A stretch of 54,668 nt of DNA from contig JAKLGV010000020.1 in the NCBI GenBank assembly GCA_022710585.1, positions 1-54,668 on the forward strand, written 5' to 3'. Below the pieces are notes generated by a model. It saw nothing but the letters and a program-made list of their open reading frames with translations, was not told where the DNA came from and made no database searches. This document shows positions 25,991-34,580 of the stretch, one piece after another; positions within the stretch are counted from its first letter, which is position 1, and the number at the start of each line of letters is the position of its first letter. Source of the stretch: Deltaproteobacteria bacterium. Lineage in GTDB: Bacteria > Desulfobacterota > Syntrophia > Syntrophales > Smithellaceae. The translations under genes and the position numbers were made by a program.

Positions 25991-26434
25991 TTATTTCTTT
26001 TTACAAATCTTGTTTTTAAGTTTTCCGGAAGATGTATTATCAACAACCTCATTCCACTTAAACATTGATTCAGGCGCTGAAAAAATAGCCTTTTTACCAC
26101 GATCATAAATTGTCAATGCGTTGAGTTTGAATTTATTATTATTACAGTCAAGATCAACCATTATTGAACTTAAGTTTAACATATCAGCGCTTTGAGGCGC
26201 TTGGCCTTTTTGTGTCAGCATGTAAAAGTCCTTTGCTTTGCCCTCTTTATTGTACACTTTTATCGTCCATATCCTGACAATATTATTCTCAACCTGTTTA
26301 ATACTATTTTTTTCGTAATATCTGGCCCCCGTTTTAGAGTCTTCATAAGGTATCCATTCTTCCGCCCATCCGCAGTGGGCAAACAGAATAAAAACCAATG
26401 AAAAAATAACGCGCTGAAAATTTTTAAGTTTCAT
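25991..26434 (-). CDS. Adhesin_E-like secreted protein
   Basis: A 147-residue protein with a signal peptide (VIFSLVFILFAHCGWA). The mature part begins EEWIPYEDSKTGARYYEKNSI and continues with IVRIWTIKVYNKEGKAKDF, LDCNNNKFKLNALTIYD and a basic end with a Cys. The order of conserved features is the same as in the lipoprotein of 12745-13197, but without a lipobox at the right place. Cysteine pairing is possible. AGGAGGAGAG precedes the ATG. Function unknown. Confidence 0.75.
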   Translation of the reverse strand: MKLKNFQRVIFSLVFILFAHCGWAEEWIPYEDSKTGARYYEKNSIKQVENNIVRIWTIKVYNKEGKAKDFYMLTQKGQAPQSADMLNLSSIMVDLDCNNNKFKLNALTIYDRGKKAIFSAPESMFKWNEVVDNTSSGKLKNKICKKK

Positions 26435-26608
26435 GATCTCTCCTCCTAATATTGATGCGTGGCATTAGAAAAATTTTTCTGTACATATCTTAAAACAACA
26501 TTTTTTTAAAGGGAAAATAAGTCACGTTCTCCAAAATTATCCATTAATTTTTTCCGGCAATTATGATAGAGAAGAATAAAGAGTCCATATTATTAACCGG
26601 AGGGGATT

Positions 26609-27253
26609 ATGCAAAAAATCAGAGTGTCTGTCTTGCTTGTTTTTATGTTTCTGTTCTCATCACTCATTTGTTCTTGTTCAAAAGGATCTGAAAATCCAGA
26701 TGATTTGATCAACGAGGCGAACCTGCTGTGGGATGGGAAACAGTATACCGATCCAAAAAAAGCCATGGAATTATTAAATAAAGCCATCAAACTTCAGCCG
26801 GATTACGCGGAAAGCTTCAACCAGAGAGGCGTGGCGTATAAAAATCTGGGAGATAACAAACTCGCCCTGGAAGATTTCAGCACGGCCATCCGCCTGCAGC
26901 CCGATTTCGTGCTGGCTTACTATAACCGCGGAACGATTTATAATACAATGGGGCAGCATAAAGAAGCGCTGGCTGACTTCGGCGAAGCCATCCGCCTCAA
27001 ACCGGATTACGCGGAAGTTTATAATAAAAGAGGAATTATTTACAATAAACAGAAGAATTATCCACTCGCGATCGCGGATTTTAATAACGCCATTAAACTG
27101 GAGCCGAACAACGCAAATGCTTACAACAATCGGGGCCTCGCCTATCTGCTGCAGGAAAAGAATAAAGAAGGCTGCAGCGATTTAAAGACAGCCTGCAAAC
27201 TGGGTTTCTGTAAAGCACTGGAATTGACTCAAAGCCGCGGTTTTTGCCGCTAA
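26609..27253 (+). CDS. TPR-repeat lipoprotein
   Basis: A 214-residue exported protein. The signal ends in SLICSC, a lipobox-like stretch. Four tetratricopeptide repeats follow: AIKLQPDYAESFNQRGVAYK, AIRLQPDFVLAYYNRGTIY, AIRLKPDYAEVYNKRGIIY and AIKLEPNNANAYNNRGLAY. The last part, CSDLKTACKLGFCKALE, is Cys-rich, as in Sel1-like ends. It serves protein-protein contact in the periplasm. GGAGGGG lies 7 nt before the ATG. The following genes are 105 nt away and appear to be a separate operon. Confidence 0.9.
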   Translation: MQKIRVSVLLVFMFLFSSLICSCSKGSENPDDLINEANLLWDGKQYTDPKKAMELLNKAIKLQPDYAESFNQRGVAYKNLGDNKLALEDFSTAIRLQPDFVLAYYNRGTIYNTMGQHKEALADFGEAIRLKPDYAEVYNKRGIIYNKQKNYPLAIADFNNAIKLEPNNANAYNNRGLAYLLQEKNKEGCSDLKTACKLGFCKALELTQSRGFCR

Positions 27254-27358
27254 TGGATGGGAACAGAAATATTTTTCTTTTTTCGAGAGAGATGAAATGA
27301 TTCATCGGCGTCATAATAATCGTGTGGACCAATAGGAAAGGCATGCGGGAGAAAAACC

Positions 27359-29038
27359 TTGATTCAGCGATCGGATGAAAACAAAAAGTTATTCGCCTAC
27401 CTGCTGCTGACATGCAAGAATGTGTCTTTGTATCCCGAAGGCCACAGCATCAGCACAAACGCCATTCACCAGTTTCATGAAATGCTGACCGCCCACATTC
27501 GCCTACATGGCGATTTTAAAATTGAAATCGAAAAGGATCACGTCACCTGCCAGGGCGTTGAGGTTCAGAAAGGGACGGCAGAAGAAGGCACGCTTCCCTT
27601 CACGCTGTTCCGGGACGGCATCCGATGGCTGGAATTTACGGACGGAATTACGCTGGAAGAAATACGGGACGTCCTGTCGATCATTCACCGGTACTCGATT
27701 TTAACGGCAGAACCGGAAGGCGATATCGTTACGGCCTTCTGGGAATCGCATTTTGACCATGTCCTTTATCAGGCTGACGACTATGTGGCGGAACAGACAT
27801 CGGAATCTATTGACAGTCTGGCCCAGTGGGACGATCTACACGGGATGGAGGAAGAACCGGAAGCAGGCCGGGAAGAAAATCAGGCATCGCCAGGTGAGGC
27901 CACCGAAGCCGTTGACATGGCCGCCATCAATCCGGATGATTTTCTGCTGACACCGGAGGAAAAAATCGAGCTACAGGAAATGATCGCGCGGGAGGAAAAG
28001 GCCTCCGCCTCAGAGCATCTGAAGATGCTGCTGGATATCCTGATTCAGTTTCAGGAAGAAAAAGACTACACGCTGGTGCTGAGCGTTTTATCGGAAGAGT
28101 TTGACGCCTTCTACAGCCGTCGGGATTTCGACGCCGCGCTGATGATTCTCGACGGATTGCGCAAGGTACTGCACAGCGGGAAGATAAACACCGCCCGGAC
28201 CGCCGCGCTCATCGAGTCTTACTATAAAGAGATCTCGTCCGACGCCAGATGTCTGAAGCCGCTGGAAGACATCTGGAGCGCATTAAACGCAAGGCAGATA
28301 GAAGCGATGAAAGGCATCTTGCAGCATCTGCCGCCCAAGGCGGTTCCGGCACTGATGCGACTTCTTCTCCTGGGACAGCCCTCACAGCTCGAGCAAATCG
28401 CCAATGATTCCATTATCGCGCTTCTGAATCAGGATGCCGGCTGCCTGGCCGCGCTCATCAATGATCCGGAAGAAAGACTCATCGAAAAACTGGTTTTGCT
28501 TTTATCCCGATTAAAAAAAGAAGTATCGTTAAAATATCTGCTCAAACTCGCCAGACATTCGTCGGCCGCCATCCGGCGAATGGCCGTCAGAGCGATCGGC
28601 CTGATGCCGGGAGACCAGATGGCAGCCATTTTTGAATTTATCAGCGATGCGGATGCCTCCGTCCGCCAGGCCATCCTGACGCACATGGGTCAGTCCAGAA
28701 ACGAAACCGCAGAAGACCTGCTGATGAAATATCTCAAAAACCTGAATGTCGGCGCGACCAGGGCTGACCATGTGATGGAATGTTTCCGGACCCTGGGCCG
28801 ATGCGGCTCGGTTCGTTCCGTCCCCTTTCTGCGCGCGACGCTCTTCCACCGCAAGTGGCTGGCCGGTTTCCAGAAATCCGCGGCCCGGGAAGGCGCGGCG
28901 CTGGCACTCGTCGAATTAAAGATACCGGAAGCCAGGGAAGTGATTGAAACGGCGGGCAGGAGTTTCTATCCGGGATTGCGCGGCATCGCGCGCAGAGCCG
29001 GCAGCGAATTTTTTCAAAACAACAGCGGGAGAAAATGA
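27359..29038 (+). CDS. HEAT-repeat protein with N-terminal module shared with the HD-GYP protein
   Basis: A 559-residue cytoplasmic protein. Residues 1-130 (LLLTCKNVSLYPEGHSISTN, FRDGIRWLEFTDGITLEEI) form a module that recurs at the N-terminus of the next gene product. A Glu-rich linker and helices follow. From about 320 there are HEAT-like repeats (LLKLARHSSAAIRRMAVRAIG, FISDADASVRQAILTHMG). The gene starts with TTG at 27359, preceded by GGGAG; no in-frame ATG fits. Its stop overlaps the next start by 4 nt. It probably acts as an adaptor in the signalling operon. Confidence 0.85.
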   Translation: MIQRSDENKKLFAYLLLTCKNVSLYPEGHSISTNAIHQFHEMLTAHIRLHGDFKIEIEKDHVTCQGVEVQKGTAEEGTLPFTLFRDGIRWLEFTDGITLEEIRDVLSIIHRYSILTAEPEGDIVTAFWESHFDHVLYQADDYVAEQTSESIDSLAQWDDLHGMEEEPEAGREENQASPGEATEAVDMAAINPDDFLLTPEEKIELQEMIAREEKASASEHLKMLLDILIQFQEEKDYTLVLSVLSEEFDAFYSRRDFDAALMILDGLRKVLHSGKINTARTAALIESYYKEISSDARCLKPLEDIWSALNARQIEAMKGILQHLPPKAVPALMRLLLLGQPSQLEQIANDSIIALLNQDAGCLAALINDPEERLIEKLVLLLSRLKKEVSLKYLLKLARHSSAAIRRMAVRAIGLMPGDQMAAIFEFISDADASVRQAILTHMGQSRNETAEDLLMKYLKNLNVGATRADHVMECFRTLGRCGSVRSVPFLRATLFHRKWLAGFQKSAAREGAALALVELKIPEAREVIETAGRSFYPGLRGIARRAGSEFFQNNSGRK

Positions 29039-30483
29039 ACATGTCTGAAAGAAAATCGATTCCGGAAAGATTGGGGCACGATTTTCTGCGGGCCCTGTAT
29101 CACACGATCAATACCGTGCGCATGTACCAGGACAACAATCAGCTGGTTCAGAACAGCGTGCTGGCCTTTACCGCCCTGCTCAATGAGCTGACCGCCAGCG
29201 GAGACATCAGCCTCCTGCTCTACCGGAGCCGCTTTCACCTCGGCGGAGAGAAGCTGCCCTACCGGAGAAATGCGGCTGTGGTTCTCTACAACATGATGGA
29301 ATTTTTTTCCAAGCGAGGAATCGGCAGCGTGAATTTTTCCAGTGCCTCGATCGACGCCTCGCAGGAGAATATCATCACGTCAATCCGCCTGTTCAATGAC
29401 GCGGTCCGGTATCCGAATCATCTGGAGTGGCTGGAGCAGAAGCTTCAGGAACATCATATTGCCTGGGTGCAGGTCTTCCCGCGGCAGAATGAAGATGAAA
29501 TGCTCGTCGATGAAAATCCTGAAGAACAGAAATTTGAAAAAGCGCGCAAAAATTATTTTCTGGCCGTCGAATCCGTGAGAGAAGTGGCCACCAAGGTGTC
29601 TCAGGGCATGGTGGGCGTGCGCAGGTGCAGACGTCTGGCCCAGAACATCGTGGATCTGGTCCAGGTGGATTCCGCGCTCATGATCGGCATGACCACCATT
29701 AGAGATTATGACGATTATACCTATACCCATTCCGTCAATGTTACGCTCCTGGCTACCTGTCTGGGTCGGCACATCGAATTGTCGGATATCGCGCTGGAGC
29801 ATCTGACCATTTGCGGCCTTTTTCACGATTTGGGCAAAGTGGATGTCCCCAAGGAAATTCTCTTCAAACACGGCGAGTTGACCAACGGAGAATGGGATCT
29901 CATCAAGGCCCATCCCGTCACCGGCGTCCGCAAGATTCTGATGCTGAATGCCAATCCCGAACTGAGATCCAAAATCATTCTCGGGCCATTTGAACACCAT
30001 CTGAACGTGGACATGACCGGATACCCGCACACCATGTTTACAGACAATCTGAGCCTGATCGGCAAGATTCTCCATATCGCCGATGTCTATGAAGCCATGA
30101 CCCATGAGCGGGTTTACCGGACCAATTATTTCGCCCCGGATGCCGTTCTGAAAAAAATGTGGGAAGAAGCGGGAAAGAGCTTCGACAGGATTCTGCTGAA
30201 ACGATTTATCCACATGATGGGGCTGTATCCCATCGGTTCCGTTGTGGAATTGAACGACGGCCGCATCGGTCTGGTCATGGATTATCCTGATGAGAACGAG
30301 CGCATGCGGCCACTCGTTCTCACACTGGTTCACGACGATGCGGGCAACTGGCAGCGCGGGGAGTCGATTTATCTGGCCGACCAGGCCATCCCGGAGGAAC
30401 CCGGGCATTTAAATATCACGCGCGTGATTCCACCGGCAAAACTGCGCGTCAATCCGGCAGAATTTTTTCTGCACATAAAATAA
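29035..30483 (+). CDS. HD-GYP domain protein
   Basis: A 482-residue protein. Residues 1-140 repeat the module of the preceding HEAT protein (LYHTINTVRMYQDNNQLVQN, FFSKRGIGSVNF). The HD-GYP domain follows: HSVNVTLLATCLG, FHDLGKVDVP (H264, D265), IKAHPVTG and a GYP loop HHLNVDMTGYP, a departure from the common HHExxDGxGYP. HD-GYP enzymes hydrolyse cyclic di-GMP or related dinucleotides. Metal ligands appear present. ATGA overlap with the upstream gene shows coupling. A PilZ-like protein is encoded in the same window. Confidence 0.9.
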   Translation: MNMSERKSIPERLGHDFLRALYHTINTVRMYQDNNQLVQNSVLAFTALLNELTASGDISLLLYRSRFHLGGEKLPYRRNAAVVLYNMMEFFSKRGIGSVNFSSASIDASQENIITSIRLFNDAVRYPNHLEWLEQKLQEHHIAWVQVFPRQNEDEMLVDENPEEQKFEKARKNYFLAVESVREVATKVSQGMVGVRRCRRLAQNIVDLVQVDSALMIGMTTIRDYDDYTYTHSVNVTLLATCLGRHIELSDIALEHLTICGLFHDLGKVDVPKEILFKHGELTNGEWDLIKAHPVTGVRKILMLNANPELRSKIILGPFEHHLNVDMTGYPHTMFTDNLSLIGKILHIADVYEAMTHERVYRTNYFAPDAVLKKMWEEAGKSFDRILLKRFIHMMGLYPIGSVVELNDGRIGLVMDYPDENERMRPLVLTLVHDDAGNWQRGESIYLADQAIPEEPGHLNITRVIPPAKLRVNPAEFFLHIK

Positions 30484-30502
30484 CGGCATCACCAGGGACG
30501 CC

Positions 30503-32797
30503 ATGCATAATTTTTTTTCCTTCTTGACCAAAAAGCCGAATCTGAAAATTCTGGAGCTGAAACGCTACCAGGTTTCTTTCGGTTTGGACCGGCTTGTTTT
30601 CGGCGTGGACAATGTCCATATTGATGTCCACATCAGTCCCCAGGTCTACAGCTGTCTGAAAAAAACGGCCTTTCTGCTCATGGTCAAGCACACCCGAACA
30701 GAAAATTTTTTCAAGGAATACAAGAAGGACTTATGCGAAACGGAAAAAGAATCGTTAAGGCGCCTCTGCAATGACATTCTGCTCGACGGCATCAATAAGG
30801 CGAAAATCGCCTCTGAAGTACAGATTGACTTCCTGGGGCAGATCGCTCTTTTGAAATTATTTTCGGAAGAAATCAAATCCCAGTACAAAGGGATCGTGTC
30901 GCAGATCGAACAACTCGGCCGCATGTATCAGATATCGGAAAAACACGACCAGAACGACGTCTTTGTGGTGAAAGAAAAGCTTTCCGAAATCAAGATTCAC
31001 GTCAATCACATCATGCGCGCCGCGGGAAAAGAATTGTTCGAGCTGCTGGTGGATATTAATACCCGGAATTTAAGAAATATGCGGGAGACGCATTTTTTCC
31101 CGCGCGATATTCTGCCGGGCTACTTTTTCTCCAACCCCATGTTCCATACCAGTAATCCCGGCGATGATTTTTTTCTCCTGGAAGAGTACGCCCTGATGGG
31201 GCAGCGGGCGGAGGATATCGACAACTACCAGAACATTAAATCCACCCTCTATAGTCTTCTGAAACAAATTCAGTTTTCGGATGAATACTTCAAAAGCGAA
31301 AAGACGGAAGGTCCCGAAATCAAACGGCAGGAAGTGAACGGCTTTTTCGGGGAAGGAAACCGCGACTTCGATGCTTTCATCATGGAGCCGGATAATTTCG
31401 ACCGGATCTTCGATTATTCCAGCTCGACCGACCAGTATGAAAAAGCCCGGAAGGCCAATGAAAATGAGGAAACGCTGAAGGATTTCAGAGAAAAAATAGA
31501 AACGCAGAAAAGCCTGCTGAATCTTTTTTATCGTCAATTTAACCAATCCGGCATTCTGCGGCAGATGGTTGCCGCTCTGGAAATGAAAACGGTCTGCGAA
31601 AAATATTGTCCCCCCATGAATCCCCGTCAGATACGGGATTTTCTGGTGAATTTCTGGACACGGCTGTCCTTCCGATCGCAGCAGAATCGTTTCAAGTCTC
31701 TTTATGGCGCTGATTTCACCATGGCGCCGCTATGGCAAGCGCTGAAACGCATCCGGCGCTGTTCCTCCCTGGATAAAAGGCATCATTTCGTAACCTTCCT
31801 CAGGCACTTTTCCCGCTATCATCGGGATTGGTATAATTTCCATATTCTGAAAGAAGCGATGGACGCCATCAATCTGGTGGAGGAAGAAAAAATTATTTTA
31901 TTGTCAAGGGAAAACCATTCCCTCTATGAGTTTTTGCTGCCCGATGAGAAGATCAAGGAAGAAAAGCCGATCGCCAATCATGTGATCATCAAAGCGGATA
32001 TCCGCGGTTCAATGGCCATCAATCACATGATGCGGAGCAAAGGCCTCAATCCGGCCTCCTACTTCAGTCTGAACTTTTTTGATCCCATTTCACAGGTGCT
32101 TTCAGAATATGGTGCGTCGAAAGTATTTATCGAAGGCGACGCCATCATCTTATCGATTTTTGAAAAGGAAGATGTCGCGGAGGGATATTACAGCGTCGCC
32201 CGGGCCTGCGGTCTGGCCATGCGCATCCTGCAAATTGTTCAGAGCTATAATGAAAAAAACAAGGAAAACAATCTTCCCGTGCTGGAACTGGGCATCGGCA
32301 TCTGCTACTGTCAGGGGCCGCCCATGTTCCTGTTCGACGGCGATTCCAAAATCATGATTTCCCAGGCCATCAATCAGGCGGACCGTCTGTCCAGCTGCGA
32401 CAAGTTCCTCCGCAAAATTTTTAAAAGCCAGAATGATGTTTTCAATTTATTTGTGTTTGAAAACGAAAACGAAGAAGTCAGCGAGTCGGGAATTGACGAA
32501 TCCACCTATCGCTACAATGTCAACGGCATTGAACTCAATGAGGAAGGCTTCCAGAAAATGGCCAAAGAAATCAATCTGCAGAAATATACCTTTTCTTCCG
32601 ACAATGACGACAGCGTCAAGCTGTATACCGGCAAGGTTCCGCTGATCAGCGGCAATTATCAGCGGTTGGCCATCCGGGAAGCGGTCATCCATAAAGTGCA
32701 GCCGGATATCATGGATGTCTCGGGAAAAATTCTAAGAAAATACTATGAAGTCTGCACACATAATAAGATATATAATTTTATAGAGAACCAGTCTTAA
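30503..32797 (+). CDS. Large protein with C-terminal class III cyclase-like domain
   Basis: A 764-residue protein without membrane spans. Residues 1-480 are helical and not recognised. From about 495 the sequence follows the catalytic fold of class III adenylate/guanylate cyclases: IIKADIRGSMAINHMM, with D499 at the first metal position, FIEGDAIILSIF, with D546 at the second, then ELGIGICYCQG and a helix with NQADRLSS. The usual substrate-specifying residues cannot be assigned. It is 19 nt downstream of the HD-GYP gene. A cyclase-like domain next to a phosphodiesterase-type enzyme suggests nucleotide signalling, but activity is unproven. Confidence 0.7.
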   Translation: MHNFFSFLTKKPNLKILELKRYQVSFGLDRLVFGVDNVHIDVHISPQVYSCLKKTAFLLMVKHTRTENFFKEYKKDLCETEKESLRRLCNDILLDGINKAKIASEVQIDFLGQIALLKLFSEEIKSQYKGIVSQIEQLGRMYQISEKHDQNDVFVVKEKLSEIKIHVNHIMRAAGKELFELLVDINTRNLRNMRETHFFPRDILPGYFFSNPMFHTSNPGDDFFLLEEYALMGQRAEDIDNYQNIKSTLYSLLKQIQFSDEYFKSEKTEGPEIKRQEVNGFFGEGNRDFDAFIMEPDNFDRIFDYSSSTDQYEKARKANENEETLKDFREKIETQKSLLNLFYRQFNQSGILRQMVAALEMKTVCEKYCPPMNPRQIRDFLVNFWTRLSFRSQQNRFKSLYGADFTMAPLWQALKRIRRCSSLDKRHHFVTFLRHFSRYHRDWYNFHILKEAMDAINLVEEEKIILLSRENHSLYEFLLPDEKIKEEKPIANHVIIKADIRGSMAINHMMRSKGLNPASYFSLNFFDPISQVLSEYGASKVFIEGDAIILSIFEKEDVAEGYYSVARACGLAMRILQIVQSYNEKNKENNLPVLELGIGICYCQGPPMFLFDGDSKIMISQAINQADRLSSCDKFLRKIFKSQNDVFNLFVFENENEEVSESGIDESTYRYNVNGIELNEEGFQKMAKEINLQKYTFSSDNDDSVKLYTGKVPLISGNYQRLAIREAVIHKVQPDIMDVSGKILRKYYEVCTHNKIYNFIENQS

Positions 32798-32871
32798 AGG
32801 AACCGCGTATCATCGAAACGCAAAGAACAGAAAATCATAAATTCATTCGCGACGCATTGCCTGCCTAAACC

Positions 32872-34485
32872 ATGACTGAAAAAAATCACACAAACTCATT
32901 GGATCCCGATTATCACCGTCTGCTGTTCGTCGCCTTTCTGGCCGGATTTGTCAGTCTGGCCTATGAAATCGTCGCTACCAAAGTTCTCTACTATTTTTTC
33001 AATGAGAGCACCATCACCGCTTCCGGCGTGATTGCCATCTTTCTTTTCGGGATGGGCGTCGGCGGCTTTATCTTCAGCCGGCTGGACAGGAAAATTCACA
33101 ATAAAAAATTATTCCTGCTCATCTTGCAGGTTTTCATCGCGCTTTATGCCACCCTGGTTTTCCCCAACTATGATCTGGTGCCCGCCGTTTTTAATTTTCT
33201 ATACCCGGTCCTGGGAAAGTCCGCTCAGATGATGCTGCTCAACAAGCTGCTCATCAGCTTCTTCTATCTGATCGTTCCAACCGTTTTGATGGGGATGGTC
33301 TTTCCGGCCATTATTGTGATGTCGATTCATGAAATCGACATGCTGCCGGAAAAAATCGGCACCATCTACGGGCTGGATCTTTTCGGAGCGGTTCTGGGCG
33401 CCCTGGCCAGCGGATTTTTCTTTATACCGTTCTGGGGCATCAAAACCTTAATCTTCTTTTCCGTCCTGATCAATCTGGCCATCGGCCTGCTGGTTCTATA
33501 TCAGAAAAATCGGAAATTTATCTTCACAATCGTATGCTTTTTGATGGCCGCCCTGATGTTCTACCTCATCATCAATCCTTTCAGCAACGGCGCGGTCATT
33601 TATTCCAGCAGGGATGCAACAGAAAAATTCATTCCCAGAGACAATCTTCTCGCTCCCGGCCGGCAAAACGCGGATTTCTTTCAAAAAGTCAAAGTTAAAG
33701 AAAAAAAATTTTTTTCCCATTCACCCTTCGGAGAACTGAGCGTTTTTGATGAAGTCTTTAACAATGAACAGCACCGCTATCTCTACATTGAAACACGGAT
33801 TCAATGCTCCACGGAGGGACTGAAAAACAAGGCGGTCAGTGAAGTGAACTTCGCCAACGTCTCCATCGAGGCGCTGGATAAGAGCAACCTGAGTGTTTTA
33901 AACATCGGCCTGGGCTGCGGCTTCACGCTCAGTGAAATCGTCAAACACCCGCAAGTCCGCAGCGTGGATGTGGTGGAGATCAATCCGGTGATGCCGGAGG
34001 CGACAAAATATTTCAACGCCTTCACCGATCATGTCCTGGACAATCCCAAAGTCAATCTTCTGATTAATGACGGCTACAAATATCTTCTGAGCACGGATAA
34101 AAAATATGATTTAATCATCATGGACATTGAAACGCCCTGGGTCATCTATTCGAGCAATCTTTATTCTCTGGAATTTTACAGACTGGTCCGGAAAGCTTTG
34201 AATCCCGACGGCATTTTCTCGCAATGGTCCTACCGGCCGATACCGGATGCTCAGGTGATTAATTACAACACCCTCAAGGTCGTCTTTACCGATGTGGTTC
34301 CGAAAATATCAGGCGTTTTCAATGATCTCTATTATATCGCCGGCGGCAAGAATATAGCGCTGGATGAAAGGGAAACCATTTTTCTGAATCACATGATCAG
34401 CAGTCAGGACACCCGGCTCAACACCCTGAACAATCCCTATTTCGGAACAGAGATGATGCTCAGGGAAATGTTTCACGTCAATTAA
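32872..34485 (+). CDS. Membrane-embedded spermidine-synthase-like protein (copy 2)
   Basis: A 537-residue protein. Residues 15-250 hold about six to seven membrane spans (AGFVSLAYEIVATKVLYYFF, GVIAIFLFGMGVGGFIF). The rest is a synthase-like domain: LNIGLGCGFTLSEIV near 344, VDVVEINPVM, LINDGYKYL and IIMDIETPWV. Unlike copy 1, the D in IIMDIETP is kept. There is no second membrane block. The gene follows the cyclase-like gene by 74 nt and ends at a strong terminator, so it probably closes the signalling operon. Family activity is unproven. Confidence 0.85.
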   Translation: MTEKNHTNSLDPDYHRLLFVAFLAGFVSLAYEIVATKVLYYFFNESTITASGVIAIFLFGMGVGGFIFSRLDRKIHNKKLFLLILQVFIALYATLVFPNYDLVPAVFNFLYPVLGKSAQMMLLNKLLISFFYLIVPTVLMGMVFPAIIVMSIHEIDMLPEKIGTIYGLDLFGAVLGALASGFFFIPFWGIKTLIFFSVLINLAIGLLVLYQKNRKFIFTIVCFLMAALMFYLIINPFSNGAVIYSSRDATEKFIPRDNLLAPGRQNADFFQKVKVKEKKFFSHSPFGELSVFDEVFNNEQHRYLYIETRIQCSTEGLKNKAVSEVNFANVSIEALDKSNLSVLNIGLGCGFTLSEIVKHPQVRSVDVVEINPVMPEATKYFNAFTDHVLDNPKVNLLINDGYKYLLSTDKKYDLIIMDIETPWVIYSSNLYSLEFYRLVRKALNPDGIFSQWSYRPIPDAQVINYNTLKVVFTDVVPKISGVFNDLYYIAGGKNIALDERETIFLNHMISSQDTRLNTLNNPYFGTEMMLREMFHVN

Positions 34486-34530
34486 TTTTCTCGCCGTCTC
34501 ACCCGTTATCGGAAATCTTCACGCACAATA

Positions 34531-34562
34531 AAAAAGGCGCCCCTTTGCAGGAGCGCCTTTTT
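34531..34562. terminator. Bidirectional rho-independent terminator
   Basis: AAGGCGC (34534-34540) pairs with GCGCCTT (34553-34559), with A and T runs on both sides. It separates the convergent signalling operon and hppA. Confidence 0.85.
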
Positions 34563-34580
34563 AGTTAAAGGTTAAATGGC

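Noticed and set aside
29380..30408. Long minus-strand frame opposite the HD-GYP gene
   Set aside because: Shadow frame; the plus strand holds all HD-GYP motifs.
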